DNA of 64,000 bases. It comes from Eutreptiella sp. 'Long Island Sound 2002' (lineage: Eukaryota; Euglenozoa; Euglenophyceae; Eutreptiales; Eutreptiaceae). Location: positions 62,253,725 through 62,317,724 of the forward strand of contig OZ038383.1 of NCBI GenBank assembly GCA_964036045.1, read 5' to 3'. Every line of letters starts with the position of its first letter. The first letter of the stretch is position 1. Both the position numbers and the translations under genes were made by a program. The notes under the pieces are model-generated. The model was not told where the DNA came from. It searched no databases and worked only from the letters and a program-made list of their open reading frames with translations. This document shows, one piece after another, positions 1 through 9,960 of this stretch.

Positions 1-911
1 CACTCGTTGGCTTTTGGCCCACCCCCCCCCGGGTCCCCCCGGTTAGTCCGGTTAGGCGCCTGGTACTTCGCAGGCGTGGGGACGTCGGCCCCCAGGGCGG
101 GGCAAGGGCGAGCGCCCAGAACTTTGGGTGGGGCAGTGCATCGGCGGGTGGCCGGAGGGTCCGAGGCGGGGAGGGCCTGGGACGTCGGGCGGGCCCGTCC
201 GAGCCATGAGGGCAGCGCGGCCGCCCCCGCGCGTCGGGCCTCAGGGACGAGCACCTAGCGAGCCGGCGCAACCCGGGGCGGGGCTATGGGGCAGCTTGGG
301 CCCCCGAGGAGCCAGTGTGGCCTTCGTGGCCCGCCTGGCAGCAACGGTTGATGCCGCAGCCCCGGCTCCTGCACCGGGCACAAGACGGCGCCCCATGCTC
401 CAAGCAGAGCGCGCCCTGCGTTCCGCTACCCGCGCCCGGAGGGCGGCTGCTCTGTGGTGCCGCGAGCGGGAGGCAGCGGGCTGGCGCCCGCGGGGGCCGC
501 CGAGCATACGGGAGCAAAGGAGGCCCCCCCTCGAGGGGGCGAGGGAAATAATCCACAAGAAAACGGTCACTGCACAGTGGCCGCATGCGTGCAAGCGCTC
601 GCAAGCGCCTGGTCCACGAGTCGCGGCAGCGCGCTGCCAGGCGCATCAGCTGCAGCAGACTTCGCGGCGCGCCGCGAAGTACGGGCGGGCCGAAAGCCCC
701 GCGCACACGCGGCCCTCGAGGGGGAGGAGCGAACGGCATCACCCCAGCGGGGCCCCACTCAGCACTGCGGCCGCCGCCGGGTGGCGCTCCGCCAGACCCA
801 CCGCCTTGCGCACAATTGGGGCTCGCTCCCCCAAGGGCAGGCGCGGGCCCCGCAGCCGGTGGTCCGGGGAGGCCGGGAGCGCCCGCCCCACGAACGCTTC
901 ATAGTCCAGTG
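1..911. other. GC-rich stretch, no gene supported
   Basis: Both strands carry long open frames here, up to 258 codons, but base composition explains them: stop codons are rare in such GC-rich DNA. The predicted peptides are Arg/Pro/Ala-rich and have no domain. A C run lies near positions 24-34. The stretch abuts the stop codon of the minus-strand LINE fragment at 912-1451, so it may be that element's 3' untranslated part. That placement is inference. Confidence 0.4.
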
Positions 912-1451
912 TCAGTTCCGCCCGGGAGACCTCCGCCGACCCTGGAATCTAGGCATAGAGTCCTGGGGCCATCTCCAATACGGCGGCACCCCCGGCTGGA
1001 GCCGCGGTTGGTGGCGGACGGTGTCCCCCGGCATGGGGCCAACGAAGGCGTCCCAGGGGTAGGGGTCGCGGGGCCGTGGGCGCGGCTGCTCGGTGAAAAG
1101 GGAGTAGCCGTGGCCCGGTTGATCCCTCTGGCTGGCCGCCATAGGAGCAGCAAGGACCGCCAAGTACATGCCATATAGGCGGTACAGGAACTCGTCGAGG
1201 AGGTCCCGGTCCACCCCCTGTGCCAGCCGTAGGGGGAAAAGGCCCGCTTTCCGCAAGCAGGAGGGCCACCGGTCCGGCAGGCCCAGGTTGAGGATGGCTC
1301 CCGCCGCATCGTTCAACCAGGGGAGCCACGTCCCCCTGGCGTCGCCCCATTCCGGGCACTCCCACAGGATGTGGGCCTCGTCCTCGTGTGCCGCGCCAAA
1401 GTGGGGGCACGCGGAGTTGGCCCGCATGCCGTGGCCCGACACAAAACACAT
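912..1451 (-). pseudogene. C-terminal fragment of a LINE-like reverse transcriptase
   Basis: The 179-residue minus-strand frame starts inside a longer protein. Residues 15-33 read CPHFGAAHEDEAHILWECP, which matches the Cys/His zinc-binding motif at the C-terminus of many non-LTR retrotransposon polymerases (two Cys, then H..W.CP). The second Cys of the usual CPxC pair is Phe18 here, so the site is probably damaged. The following Trp/Leu/Pro-rich helix (WPSCLRKAGLFPLRL, about residues 62-76) also fits this class. No RT palm remains upstream: the sequence turns into satellite at about 1,445. The family call rests on motif recognition. Truncation by the satellite is seen directly. Confidence 0.6.
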
Positions 1452-3690
1452 AAACAGGGGCTAAAACATGCTTTACATAGGACATTTGATCATTTGGGAT
1501 GGTCAAAGTATCAAAAAAATCAGTTTCGGGAATTTCCATTTTTGAGCTGCCGAGGCTTGAAAAGTGCATAAGCAGGTTGTGCCCTAGACATCTTGGGAGC
1601 CACCCCCTCCCCCCAACACCCTAAAGATGTGAAAAACACATGAAAAGGGGCTAAAGCATGCTTTACATAAGATATTTGATCGTTTTGGATGGTCAAAATA
1701 TGAAAAAAAATCAGTTTCGGGAATTTCCATTTTGGAGTTGCTGAGACTGGAAAATTGGCGAAGCAGGTTGTGCCCTAAACCCCTTGGCAGCTAACCCCCC
1801 CCAACACCCAAAAAAGGTAACAAACACATAAAAAGGGGCCGAAACATGCTTTCAATAGCATATTTCATTGTAAGGGGTCACAATATCAAAAATTGTTTTT
1901 TTGCAAAATTTTCCATTCTTGACGTGTAGAGGGTGGAAAACTGCTACAGCAGTTTGTGCACACACCAAATGCCATTGAACCACCTACAAACAGCAATTCT
2001 ATTGCCTTCGGCAAGTCCATTCCGCAAAGAATGTACCCCAAGTAACACACACCCCAAATAGGGTAGACATTACATAAATACGGGTTAAAACATGCTTTAT
2101 ATATCTCGGATGGTCATTTTGGGTGATCAGAGCATGAAAAAAACAAGCTTCAAAAACTTCTAGTTTTGAGCTGTCCGCGGTGAAAAGCTGCATAACCAGG
2201 TTGTGTACCAATCCCTTGGGAGACCCCCCCCCCCGCACCCAATACCCAAATGGAGTGAAAAAAACATCGATACGGCCTGACACATGCTTTACATACCTTG
2301 GATGATCATTTTAAGGGATCAGAATATCAAAAAAAGGAGTTTCGAAAACTCTCATTTTTGAGCCGTCCAAGGGTGAAAAACTGCATAAGCAAGTTGTGTA
2401 CCAATCCCCTGGGAGCCCCCCCACCCCCCAACACGCGCCCCATGCGCTCAATACCCAAATAGGGTGAAAAACACGTAAATACGGCATAAATCATGCTTTA
2501 CATATCTTGGATGGTCATTTTCGGTGATCACAATATCAAAAAAACAAGTTTCAAAAACTTCGATTTTTGAGGTGTTTCCCAATATCCTAATCCTCACCTC
2601 TCCTGCTATTTTTGCTTCGTGACCTACTGTGATTCCTTTGTCACATAGGGTCTCCTACATTCGTTGCTTTTCTTATGTTGATTGCATCTCCTTCCTTCTC
2701 CACCATCGCTGTGTACATCCGCCACTGAGTACCCTCGACACACCAAAGTGATCCTCATCGACTTGTTGCAGCTTGCTCGTGTGAGTGTCCAAGGGTGTGC
2801 AGTCCACAGTGAAAAAGTGCATTAGCAAGTTGTGTACCAATCCCTTGGGAGACCCCGCCCCCGCTGCCCCCCCCGTGCGCTCAATACCCAAATAGGGTGA
2901 AAAACACGTAAACAAGGCCTAAAACGTGCTTTAGGTAGCTTGGATGGTCATTTTGAGTGTTCCAAACATCACAAAACAGTATATAAAACTTCGATTTTTG
3001 AGCTCCCTCGGGTGAAAGAATGCATTAGCAGGTTGTGTACCAATCCCTTGGGAGACCCCCCCCCCCCCCCGCCGGTGCGCTCAATACCCAAATGGGGTGA
3101 AAAACACGCAAATACGGCCTGAAACATGCTTTACATAGCTTGGATGGCCATTTTAAGAGATCGGAATATCAAAGAAACAAGTTTTGAAAACTTCGATTTT
3201 TCAGCTGCCAAGTGTGAAAAACTGCATAAGCAAGTTGTGTACCAACCGATCCCTTGGAAGGCCCACCCCCCCTCGCTCCCCGTGCGCTCAATACCCAAAT
3301 AGGGCGAAAAACACGTAACTACGGCATAAATCATGCTTTACATATCTTGGATGGTCACTTTAGGTGAGTACAATATCAAAAAAACAAGTTTCAAAAACTT
3401 CGATTTTTGAGCTGTCCAGAGTGAAAAAGTGCATTAGCAAGTTGTGTAACAATCCCTTGGGAGACCCCCCCCCCCCCGGTGCGCTCAATACCCAAATACG
3501 GTGAAAAACACGCAAATACGGCGTAAAACATGCTTTATATACCTTGGATGGCCATTTTAGGTGATCACAATATCAAAGGAACAAGTTTCCAAAACTTCGA
3601 TTTTTGGGCTGCCCAAGGGTGTAAAACTGCATAAGCAAGTTGTGTACCAATCCCTTGGGAGCCCCCCCCCCCCCCCCCCCCGCCCCCTCC
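1445..3690. repeat. Satellite array, unit about 195-200 bp
   Basis: About ten diverged tandem copies are visible. Each holds, in order, CATGCTTTACATA, a TTGGATGGTCATTTT block, ATCAAAAAAACAAGTTTC, TTCGATTTTTGAGCTG, GTGAAAA.CTGCAT, AGCAAGTTGTGTACCAATCC, CTTGGGAG, a C run, and TCAATACCCAAATAGGGTGAA. Marker positions near 2210, 2404, 2840, 3040, 3250, 3450 and 3650 give the spacing. Copies before 2,000 are more diverged. About 230 bp of unrelated sequence (near 2,575-2,805) interrupts the array. The C run varies in length between units and ends in a long one at 3,662-3,681. Confidence 0.85.
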
Positions 3691-3753
3691 CACGGACTTC
3701 ATGCACGTTATACCGTTAATTCCTTCGTTCACCCTTGGACGTTGCTGAGGGGA

Positions 3754-4154
3754 TCACGTTCTACGTCTCAGGGAGGGGCTCCCCATGCCAGGGCTGGCGC
3801 TCGCAATGCCTTGGCTGCGCCTCATGGGACAATCACCACCAAGACGGTCCACCAGTTGCCACAGCCACGTCGCGTCTGCCAGAGCCCGCTGTTGCACTTG
3901 CACTGCATTGTCATGTTCCGAAAGCAGCTTTTTCCATTTTCCTCTGTGAGGCGCACCACATCCATCCGAAGGCCCGGTGTGTTTGCCTTTGCGTGATCCG
4001 CTACTTGTTGCAATACGTCCACGCTGCTCTGCAAATGGGCAACCCATTGCCGGAGGGTTTCCTTCTCCTTGCCGAGACACGCAATCTGGGCCTCTTGCGA
4101 CCCTGGCTTGGGGTTAACGCCCTGTTGGACGGCCGCACTTGTGGCAGAGGACAC
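3754..4154 (-). pseudogene. Possible coiled-coil gene fragment, unrecognised
   Basis: On the minus strand a frame from 4,154 reads a plausible heptad-type helix (KEKETLRQWVAHLQSSVDVL, then a QQVADHAKA stretch) and ends with a Cys/Trp-rich tail. The plus strand is open as well (3,735-4,178), but its peptide is Cys/Leu-rich and less protein-like. No family is recognised. Another minus-strand frame of similar character lies at 4,715-4,975 (ALHPFL..AVEDLGARVWAAQEKVEEAANV), so both may be exons or debris of one mobile-element protein. This is a coding-potential judgement only. Confidence 0.25.
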
Positions 4155-4179
4155 CTATGCGCAAAGTTCATAGGTTAGT

Positions 4180-4789
4180 GTTGGTAGTAAGGCGAGCGTG
4201 GCGGCTAGTGCTCCTCAGGCGTTGGTGTTTCCCGTCGGGGTCACTTGTGTGCTTCCCGTCCTGACCTCCACACTACACCTTGCCTTGCACCCCCTGCCAG
4301 CCCCCCCTGCCAACCCTTTTCGACGGGATGATCATTGTAATGTCAGGTGGGATGAGTGCGCGCTTGGGTCATGGGCACACGAGGCCGAGACATTGGACTC
4401 AGCCAAGGACCACCACACCATGGTGAGCAGGGATACTCCTTGGTACATCATGGCACCGACATGCCAGTTTGGTGGCTTCGGCATGGGCCGAGACGACGGG
4501 CGGGCCTCCATCGTGCGCTGGGACAGGGAACATCCATTGCAGCCACCCCGCATGGGGCTGACGTGTGGTCGGCTCATAGAGGCATCGAAGGATGGAGCCT
4601 ACTGGTGCAGATGCAGGTGCAGATGCAGGCAGGTATTGACTGTACTGCCCTATTGTACTGCCCTATGCCTGACATGATATGCAGTAGGGTTTGTTGCCTG
4701 CGAGATCCTTAACTTTAGTGATGAACATCGGTCTGGCATGGGATCAGGACGTCTGCCGGGAAGGTGCTTCTGCCTGTGAAAACCTTTTT
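4180..4789. other. No recognisable feature
   Basis: An open plus-strand frame (4,198-4,677) ends in a short (GCAGATGCAG)-like repeat that encodes alternating Cys/Arg. No domain, splice structure or repeat partner is seen elsewhere in the window. Confidence 0.3.
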
Positions 4790-4957
4790 TAGGTCACCGA
4801 CATCCACATGAATGGCTCGCATGCGCCCGGCATTCATGTGCACTTGGAGGGGGCGGGCGGTGGCAACCAGAACGTCGTTAACATTGGCGGCCTCTTCCAC
4901 CTTCTCTTGAGCCGCCCAAACGCGGGCCCCTAGGTCCTCTACGGCCCGCAAAAATGG

Positions 4958-5317
4958 ATGCATTGCCGGGAGCACGGCGGCCTGTGGGCGACGTCAAGGA
5001 GAACGGTCCAACTGTGGGTCCCACAACACGAGGTCGGCAAGACCTCCACACCCACGGGCAAGGCGGCCCTCCCGCCAGCCGCCGTCAAGGCGAAGAAAAG
5101 CCCGTCGCTTGCCCCGCTAGCGCTAGTGCGACTCAGCTCGTCGTTGGATCATGAGGCGCGGGTGCGCGGGCACAAGCGGCCCCGCCAGCCCAACCCCTCC
5201 TCTTGCTCTTGGAGCTCGAGCACCACCACGAGCTCCAGTGAGGAGGTGGAGGAGGTGCACCCTGGCCCGCGAAAGCCGCCAAAGGAGAAGAAGGCGGCAA
5301 CTAAGCGCAAGGGGTAG
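4958..5317 (+). CDS. Conserved 119-residue ORF of the dispersed repeat, copy A
   Basis: The frame encodes 119 residues: an N-terminal half with no recognisable domain, a middle PPAAVKAKKSP..LAPLAL stretch, a Ser/Thr run (SSCSWSSSTTTSSS), an acidic EEVEEVHP patch and a strongly basic end (RKPPKEKKAATKRKG) like a nuclear-localisation or DNA-contact tail. The second copy at 8,921-9,280 has the same length, frame and stop with many substitutions. That pattern suggests a protein-coding history, not chance. The true N-terminus may lie upstream: the ATG is poorly conserved in context, and upstream exons could exist. It is probably the C-terminal tail of a mobile-element protein. No family is recognised. 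Confidence 0.45.
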   Translation: MHCREHGGLWATSRRTVQLWVPQHEVGKTSTPTGKAALPPAAVKAKKSPSLAPLALVRLSSSLDHEARVRGHKRPRQPNPSSCSWSSSTTTSSSEEVEEVHPGPRKPPKEKKAATKRKG

Positions 5318-5329
5318 AGGGGGAAACCC

Positions 5330-5534
5330 GTGAAAATACCATTGTAGGAGGTTTGCTCACCTCTGCAACTGCCGCGGTGATACGTACAGGGGTGTAGACC
5401 CTCGTGCGTATCACTGCAGGGAAGTACTCCTTTGCACAAATGTTGCAATAATATTTACCAGGGTGTAGACCCTGGGTCTACTCCGTTGTACAAGTGCTAA
5501 AGCGATATGTACAAGGGTGTAGAACCGTGTACAT
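5330..5534. repeat. Palindromic minisatellite A, first short array
   Basis: About three units of the roughly 70-bp repeat also seen at 9,300-9,700 and 25,330-27,850. Each has a hairpin of the type GTGATATGTACAAGGGT-GTAG-ACCC..GTATCAC. The array stops at the left end of the inserted TIR element at 5,535. Confidence 0.85.
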
Positions 5535-5573
5535 CCCTTGGTACACGCTAGAAGACCCAATCTTGATCTTGCC
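5535..5573 (+). repeat. Left TIR of the 2.8-kb element
   Basis: Begins CCCTTGGTACACGCTAGAAG; pairs with 8,283-8,321 with three mismatches. Confidence 0.85.
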
Positions 5574-5660
5574 TACAACACTCTAGCCTAGATGTTCTAG
5601 CCTAGATTAGATCAAAACTAGAACGATATAATAGCCTGGGTAGAGCACAAAAAACAAATT

Positions 5661-7304
5661 ATCACACACACACACACACACACATGCATGCACACACTTT
5701 GACGCAGGCACGGGCACTGTGGGGGTGCCCTCCCTTCAAGCCCTTAGTGGGGGGGGGGGCTTTGCTTTTGTCACACATTTTTCAAGGGGGGGGGGTTGAG
5801 AACTCCCTTGGGGAGGGGTTGTACTCAGGGGTCTGGGAGGGTGTTGTGTTCTTCGTTTCACAGGTGGTTTTTTCTTGGATTTTACCGATGTTGATGACGA
5901 AATGCAATTTTGAAGTTGCAGGTATGCCATGCAATGCTGTGCAGTGTTGTGGTGTGTTGTGGTCTCGTAAGGTGTAAAGTGGTGTGGTATGTTGTGTTGT
6001 AGTCTGTTGTGGTGTGTGATCTGCTGTGGTGTGCTGTGCTGTGCAGTGGCATGGTGTGTTGCGTTGTGGTCTGATGGGATGCGCTATGGTGTGTTGCAGT
6101 GTCATGTGGTGTGGCCTCGTGTCTTGTGGTGTGGTGTGGTGTCGTGTGGTGTGCTGCGGTCTGCTGTAGTGTCTGATTGGCTGTGGTGTGTTGTACTGTG
6201 TTCGGGGGTAGTGTGTTGTGGTCACATGACGTGCCCTATGGTGTGCTGTGTTTTCATGTGGTGTGGTTGGTGGGGTTGGTTGAATGGTGTGTTGGTTGCT
6301 TGGCAGGTTGGGTTGTTTGGCAGCTTCGGTCATTTGTTGGGTGTTTAGCCGGTTGCGGCATGCGGTGTGGTGACTGCACCCTGTGGTGTGTGCTGTGGCA
6401 TTCTGTTGTATGCTCTGTGATGTCACATCTGTGAGTGCACCTGCATTTGCTGCCATTCCAAGGGAGGTGGGGGGTGGTAAGCATTAAATTTTTTTGTTCT
6501 AGCGGCGTTCTAGGGAACCGTTCTAGCGGCGTTCTAGCGACGCTCTAGAGGCTCTAGTGACTGCTTATCAGCCCCCCCCCCCCTCCCTTGGAATGGCAGT
6601 AATTACATGGTACCCACAGACATGACATCACAGAGCACACAACAGCATACGGCACCTAACACCACAGGGTGCACACACCACACAGCGTGCCCCACCCAGC
6701 CAAACACCAACAAACAACCCAAGCTGCCAAACAACCCCACCTGCCAAGCAACCAACACACCCTTCAACCAACCAGACACGCAACCCTATTGCACGATACC
6801 CCACCAGACCACACCACACCACATGACACCCGACCACACCACATGACAACACAACACACCACAGGGCACGTCATGTGACCACAACACACTACCCCCCCCC
6901 CCCCTTCGCACAGTACAGCACACCACAGTAGATCACACACTACAGCAGACCGCAGCACACCACAACACACCACACTACATGACACCACTTTACACCTTAC
7001 GAGACCACAACACACCACAACACTGCACAGCATTGCATGGCATACCAGCAACTTCAAAATTGCATTTCGTCATCAACATCAATAAAATCCAAGAAAAAAC
7101 CACCTGTGGAACGAAGAACAGAACACCCTCCCAGACCCCTAAGTCCGACCCGCCCCCCAAGGTAATTCTCAAGCCCCCCTTGAAAAATGTGTGACAAAAG
7201 CAAAGCCCCCCCCCCCCCACTAAGGGCTTGACGGCAGGGCACCCCCACAGTGCCCGTGCCTATGTCAAAGTGTGTGTGTGCATGTGTGTGTGTGTGTGTG
7301 TGTG
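5661..7304. repeat. Large foldback: inverted arms of about 0.75-0.8 kb
   Basis: Arm 1 (about 5,661-6,480) runs from a CA repeat through GGCACGGGCACTGTGGGGGT, a G run, and a long TGTGGTGTG-rich tract, to GCCATTCCAAGGGAGG. Arm 2 (about 6,570-7,304) is its diverged reverse complement, from CCCTCCCTTGGAATGGC to the GT repeat. About 90 bp of GTTCTAGCGGCG-rich sequence separates the arms. The long His/Thr-rich or Cys/Val-rich open frames here come from the TGTGG/CCACA tract and are not genes. Confidence 0.8.
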
Positions 7305-7324
7305 CTCTTCGGCAGTGTGGCCAC

Positions 7325-7402
7325 GCGTGCAGCGGGAATCGAACTGGCGCCTTCACGGCACGAGCCCGATGATTCAACCGCTGGGGTAGCATCCACCACG
7401 CC
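7325..7402 (-). tRNA. tRNA-Thr(CGT)-like sequence, probably a pseudogene or SINE head
   Basis: The minus strand reads a 78-nt tRNA-like string. It has an A-box-like TACCCCAGCGG, a CATCGGGCTCGTG stretch that places CGT at the anticodon position, and a good B-box, AGTTCGATTCC. The 3' side of the anticodon stem and the acceptor pairing are broken, so a working tRNA is unlikely. It sits inside the TIR element, next to a GT repeat. Confidence 0.4.
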
Positions 7403-8282
7403 AACTTGTAGGAGCACGCACGCATACCAACACAGCACAAGAGACCGGACACCTCAGGAACTGTTACCAGCGATCACCCGTATGCGTGTGTGTGTGGAGC
7501 CCCGGTTACGGGACTCTCTGTTTTTCTTGCTTTGCCCTCCAATCCTCCTGTTCTGTTTCGAGGCTACAAATGTTGAAGAGGAGTGCGAACACCTGGTGGT
7601 ATTGCAACGGGGTCCAGGTTCCTGGTGAGGAGGGGCAGTTGGCAGGGACAGGGGTGAACCCACCCTGAGGTAATTTTGTAGAGCCTTACGCTCGGCTTGC
7701 TGTGCAGGCGTGACCGCGGGCTTGCCCAAGGCTGCCATTGAGCTGCTGGCCCTGTTTCTCCTCACACAGAAAGGCGCCTAGTGCAGGCGGGACATGCTAC
7801 TGTTTTTGTTCTGCTTTGCACCTGACGAGATCTAGTACATCCAGACCAGTCTTTTCTGTGCTCTGTTTGTCGCCGAAGTGTGTGTGTGTGTGTACGCACA
7901 TATGACTAGACATGTACCAAATGTGATTGTTTCCATGTGTCTATATGTCATGGAACCCCCCCCCCCCTTCCCACATTGGTGTGTTTTACTTGCCAAATGT
8001 GTGTGCGTAGTTTTGTTCTAGCTTCGTTCTGGCGAAGCGTTCTAGCGACGTTCTAGCGCCGTTCTAGCGGGGCGGCGCTAGAGCGCCGCTAGAACGTTCC
8101 TAAAACAGTTTTTTGTACTTGTTGAATTTCATGTCAAAAATGTGTTTTTCTGAAAAACAACGTATGGACCCCCTAGTATGGTAATAGGGGTCCAATTTGC
8201 ACCCTTCATACCCCCGCCCCCCTATGCCCATGGGTCGGCGTACCCCCCTCTTTTTTCGTTCTAGCCACTCTAGTGCGTTCTA

Positions 8283-8321
8283 GGCAAGAACGAGATTGGG
8301 TCTTGTAGCGTGTACCAAGGG
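8283..8321 (-). repeat. Right TIR of the 2.8-kb element
   Basis: Reverse complement begins CCCTTGGTACACGCTACAAG; partner of 5,535-5,573. Confidence 0.85.
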
Positions 8322-8640
8322 ATATCACCGTACGGGGTGTGCTCCTCTATACTAGTGCTGTATAACCCTGCCTAGGCTCACGGGCATGGAGGCCGCCATC
8401 GCAAGAGAACGTTGCCGCGCCCCAAGACTACGCGCTGCTATCCCCGCGAGGCGGATGCTGTTGAGGAGGAGGCCAAACACCGGAGGGCCTATTCCGCGCT
8501 GGCGTGACGGCCCTGCTGGTGCTTGCAAGCAGCCAAGAAGTCCAGGTCTGCCCCCCCCCCCCCCTTGTGGTCTCTCCCATGGTGTACAAATTTAAATGCC
8601 GTTTACTTGTCGTCTGCGGGACAATTAAATTTGAAGAGTC
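8322..8640. repeat. Dispersed repeat copy A, right part
   Basis: Resumes exactly where the left part stopped (ATATCACCG). It matches copy B from 9,573 to about 9,940, but copy B has about 120 extra bases of minisatellite A. The shared part includes CCTAGGCTCACG, TTGCCGCGCCCC.AGACTACGCGCT, a GAGGAGGAGGCC..AACACCGGAGGGCCT block and an AGCCAAGAAGTCCA.GTCTGC.CCCCCC tract. The peptide ADAVEEEAKHRRAYSALA is readable in copy A. Copy B is frameshifted there by one C, so this stretch is probably decayed coding sequence. Confidence 0.7.
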
Positions 8641-8920
8641 AAATTCAAAATAAGCAGGTCTGGGCAATGCTGTCATTTATTGAAATTTCAAAAAGGAATT
8701 TGAAAACTCAAAACTTGATATTTTTACATGCTGTGCTTGTCATAATTTTTTTCACGTCACCGACATCTCCACGAATGGCTCGCATGCGGCTGGCATCCAT
8801 GTGCACTTGGAGGGGGCGGACGGTGGCGACTAGAACGTCGTTAACATTGGCGGCCTCTTCCGCCTTCTATTGAGCTGCCCAACTGCGGGCCCCTAGGTCC
8901 TCTACGGCCTGGAGAAATGG

Positions 8921-9280
8921 ATGCAGGGCCGGGAGCTCAATGGCCTTTGGGCGATGGCAGGGAGGCCGCCCCAACCTTGGGTCCCGCAGGAGGAGGTCCG
9001 CAAGACCTCTACACCCGAGGAAAAGATGGCCCTCCCGCCCGCCGCTGTCAAGGCGAAGGAAAGCCCGCCGCTTGCCCCGCTAGCGCTAGCGCGACTCAGC
9101 TTCTCGTTGGATGATGAGGGGCGGGTGCGTGGGCACAAGGGGCCCCGCCAGCCCAACCCCTCCTCTTGCTCTTGGAACCCCGGCACCACCACGAGGTCCA
9201 GTGAGGAGGTGGAGGAGGTGCACCCTAACCTGCGAAAGCCGCCAAAGGAGAAGAAGGCGGCAACTAAGCGCAAGGGGTAG
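8921..9280 (+). CDS. Conserved 119-residue ORF of the dispersed repeat, copy B
   Basis: Same frame, length and stop as the ORF at 4,958-5,317. Shared segments are the PPAAVKAKES.PLAPLAL middle, the RVRGHKGPRQPNPSSCSW block, an acidic SSEEVEEVHP patch and the basic KPPKEKKAATKRKG end. The Ser/Thr run is shorter here (NPGTTTRSS). In the overlapping minus-strand reading upstream, copy B has a stop that copy A lacks, which favours the plus strand as the coding strand. Probably a mobile-element protein tail. Function unknown. Confidence 0.45.
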   Translation: MQGRELNGLWAMAGRPPQPWVPQEEVRKTSTPEEKMALPPAAVKAKESPPLAPLALARLSFSLDDEGRVRGHKGPRQPNPSSCSWNPGTTTRSSEEVEEVHPNLRKPPKEKKAATKRKG

Positions 9281-9299
9281 ACCACGAGGAAAGACGGGG

Positions 9300-9700
9300 A
9301 AACCCTTGAAAATACCATTGTAGGAGGTATACTCACCTCTGCAACTGTTGCGGTGATACGTACAGGGGTGTAGACCCTTGTACGTATCACTGCAAGGGTG
9401 TACAAATGTTGCGGTGATAGATACGAGGGTGTAGACCTTTGTACATATCACCGCAGGGAAATACTCCCTTGTACAAATGTTGCAGTAATATTTACAAGGG
9501 TGTAGACCCTGGGTCTATTCCGTTGTACAAGTGCTAAAGTGATATGTACCAGGGTGTAGAATTGTGTACATATCACCGTAGGGGGTGTACTCCCCTATAC
9601 TAGTGCTGCACCGAATACATACAAAGGTGTAGACGTTTGTGCATATCACCATCCGGGGTCTACTCCCCTGGACCGGGGCAAGCTCACCAGGTCCGGGCTG
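9300..9700. repeat. Palindromic minisatellite A, second short array
   Basis: About six units of the GTGATATGTACAAGGGTGTAGACC..TTGTACATATCACCGCAGGG type. The last units diverge (GCATATCACCATCCGGGGTC). Same position relative to the ORF as in copy A. Confidence 0.85.
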
Positions 9701-9960
9701 TATATCCCGGCCTAGGCTCACGTTGCCGCGCCCCGAGACTACGCGCTACTATCCCTAGTAGGCGGATGCCGTCGAGGAGGAGGCCCAAACACCGGAGGGC
9801 CTGTTCCGCGCTGGCGTGGCGGCCCTGCTGGCGCTTGCTAGCTGCCAAGAAGTCCACGTCTGCTCCCCCCTCCCCCGTGGTCTGCCGGGTGGTGTGCAAA
9901 GTTAATTGTGGTTGACATGTCGTTTGTAGGACATTCAAATTTGCCAGCGTGGGTGCCGTA

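Larger units (their letters stand above)
4790..5534. repeat. Dispersed repeat copy A, left part
   Basis: From TCACCGACATC to the minisatellite this segment matches 8,754-9,572 (copy B) almost throughout. It carries the 119-codon plus-strand ORF and the minisatellite tail. Copy A resumes at 8,322 after an inserted element. Confidence 0.85.
5535..8321. mobile_element. 2,787-bp TIR element inserted in repeat copy A
   Basis: The ends are inverted repeats of 39 bp (5,535-5,573 and 8,283-8,321), identical at 36 positions by my count and starting CCCTTGGTACACGCTA. The flanking bases are ...GTGTACAT on the left and ATATCACCG... on the right. Removing the element and one AT restores GTGTACATATCACCG, which is exactly what copy B carries near 9,567-9,581. 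This gives an AT target duplication. The interior holds a large foldback (5,661-7,304), a tRNA-like sequence (7,325-7,402) and GTTCTAG-rich stretches (about 6,495-6,565, 8,010-8,100 and 8,260-8,285), but no transposase gene is seen. It is therefore non-autonomous or decayed. Open frames inside it are low-complexity. Confidence 0.8.
8754..9960. repeat. Dispersed repeat copy B with the empty insertion site
   Basis: Second copy of the repeat at 4,790-5,534 plus 8,322-8,640. It contains the same 119-codon ORF, minisatellite and distal block, and lacks the 2.8-kb TIR element, giving the pre-insertion sequence GTGTACATATCACCG at about 9,567-9,581. Confidence 0.85.

Noticed and set aside
128-1178. 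Plus-strand frames of about 200-260 codons
   Set aside because: Arg/Pro/Ala-rich peptides from GC-rich DNA, opposite a recognisable LINE motif on the minus strand.
5782-7057. His/Thr-rich (224 codons) and Cys/Val-rich frames
   Set aside because: They are readings of the TGTGG/CCACA foldback tract.
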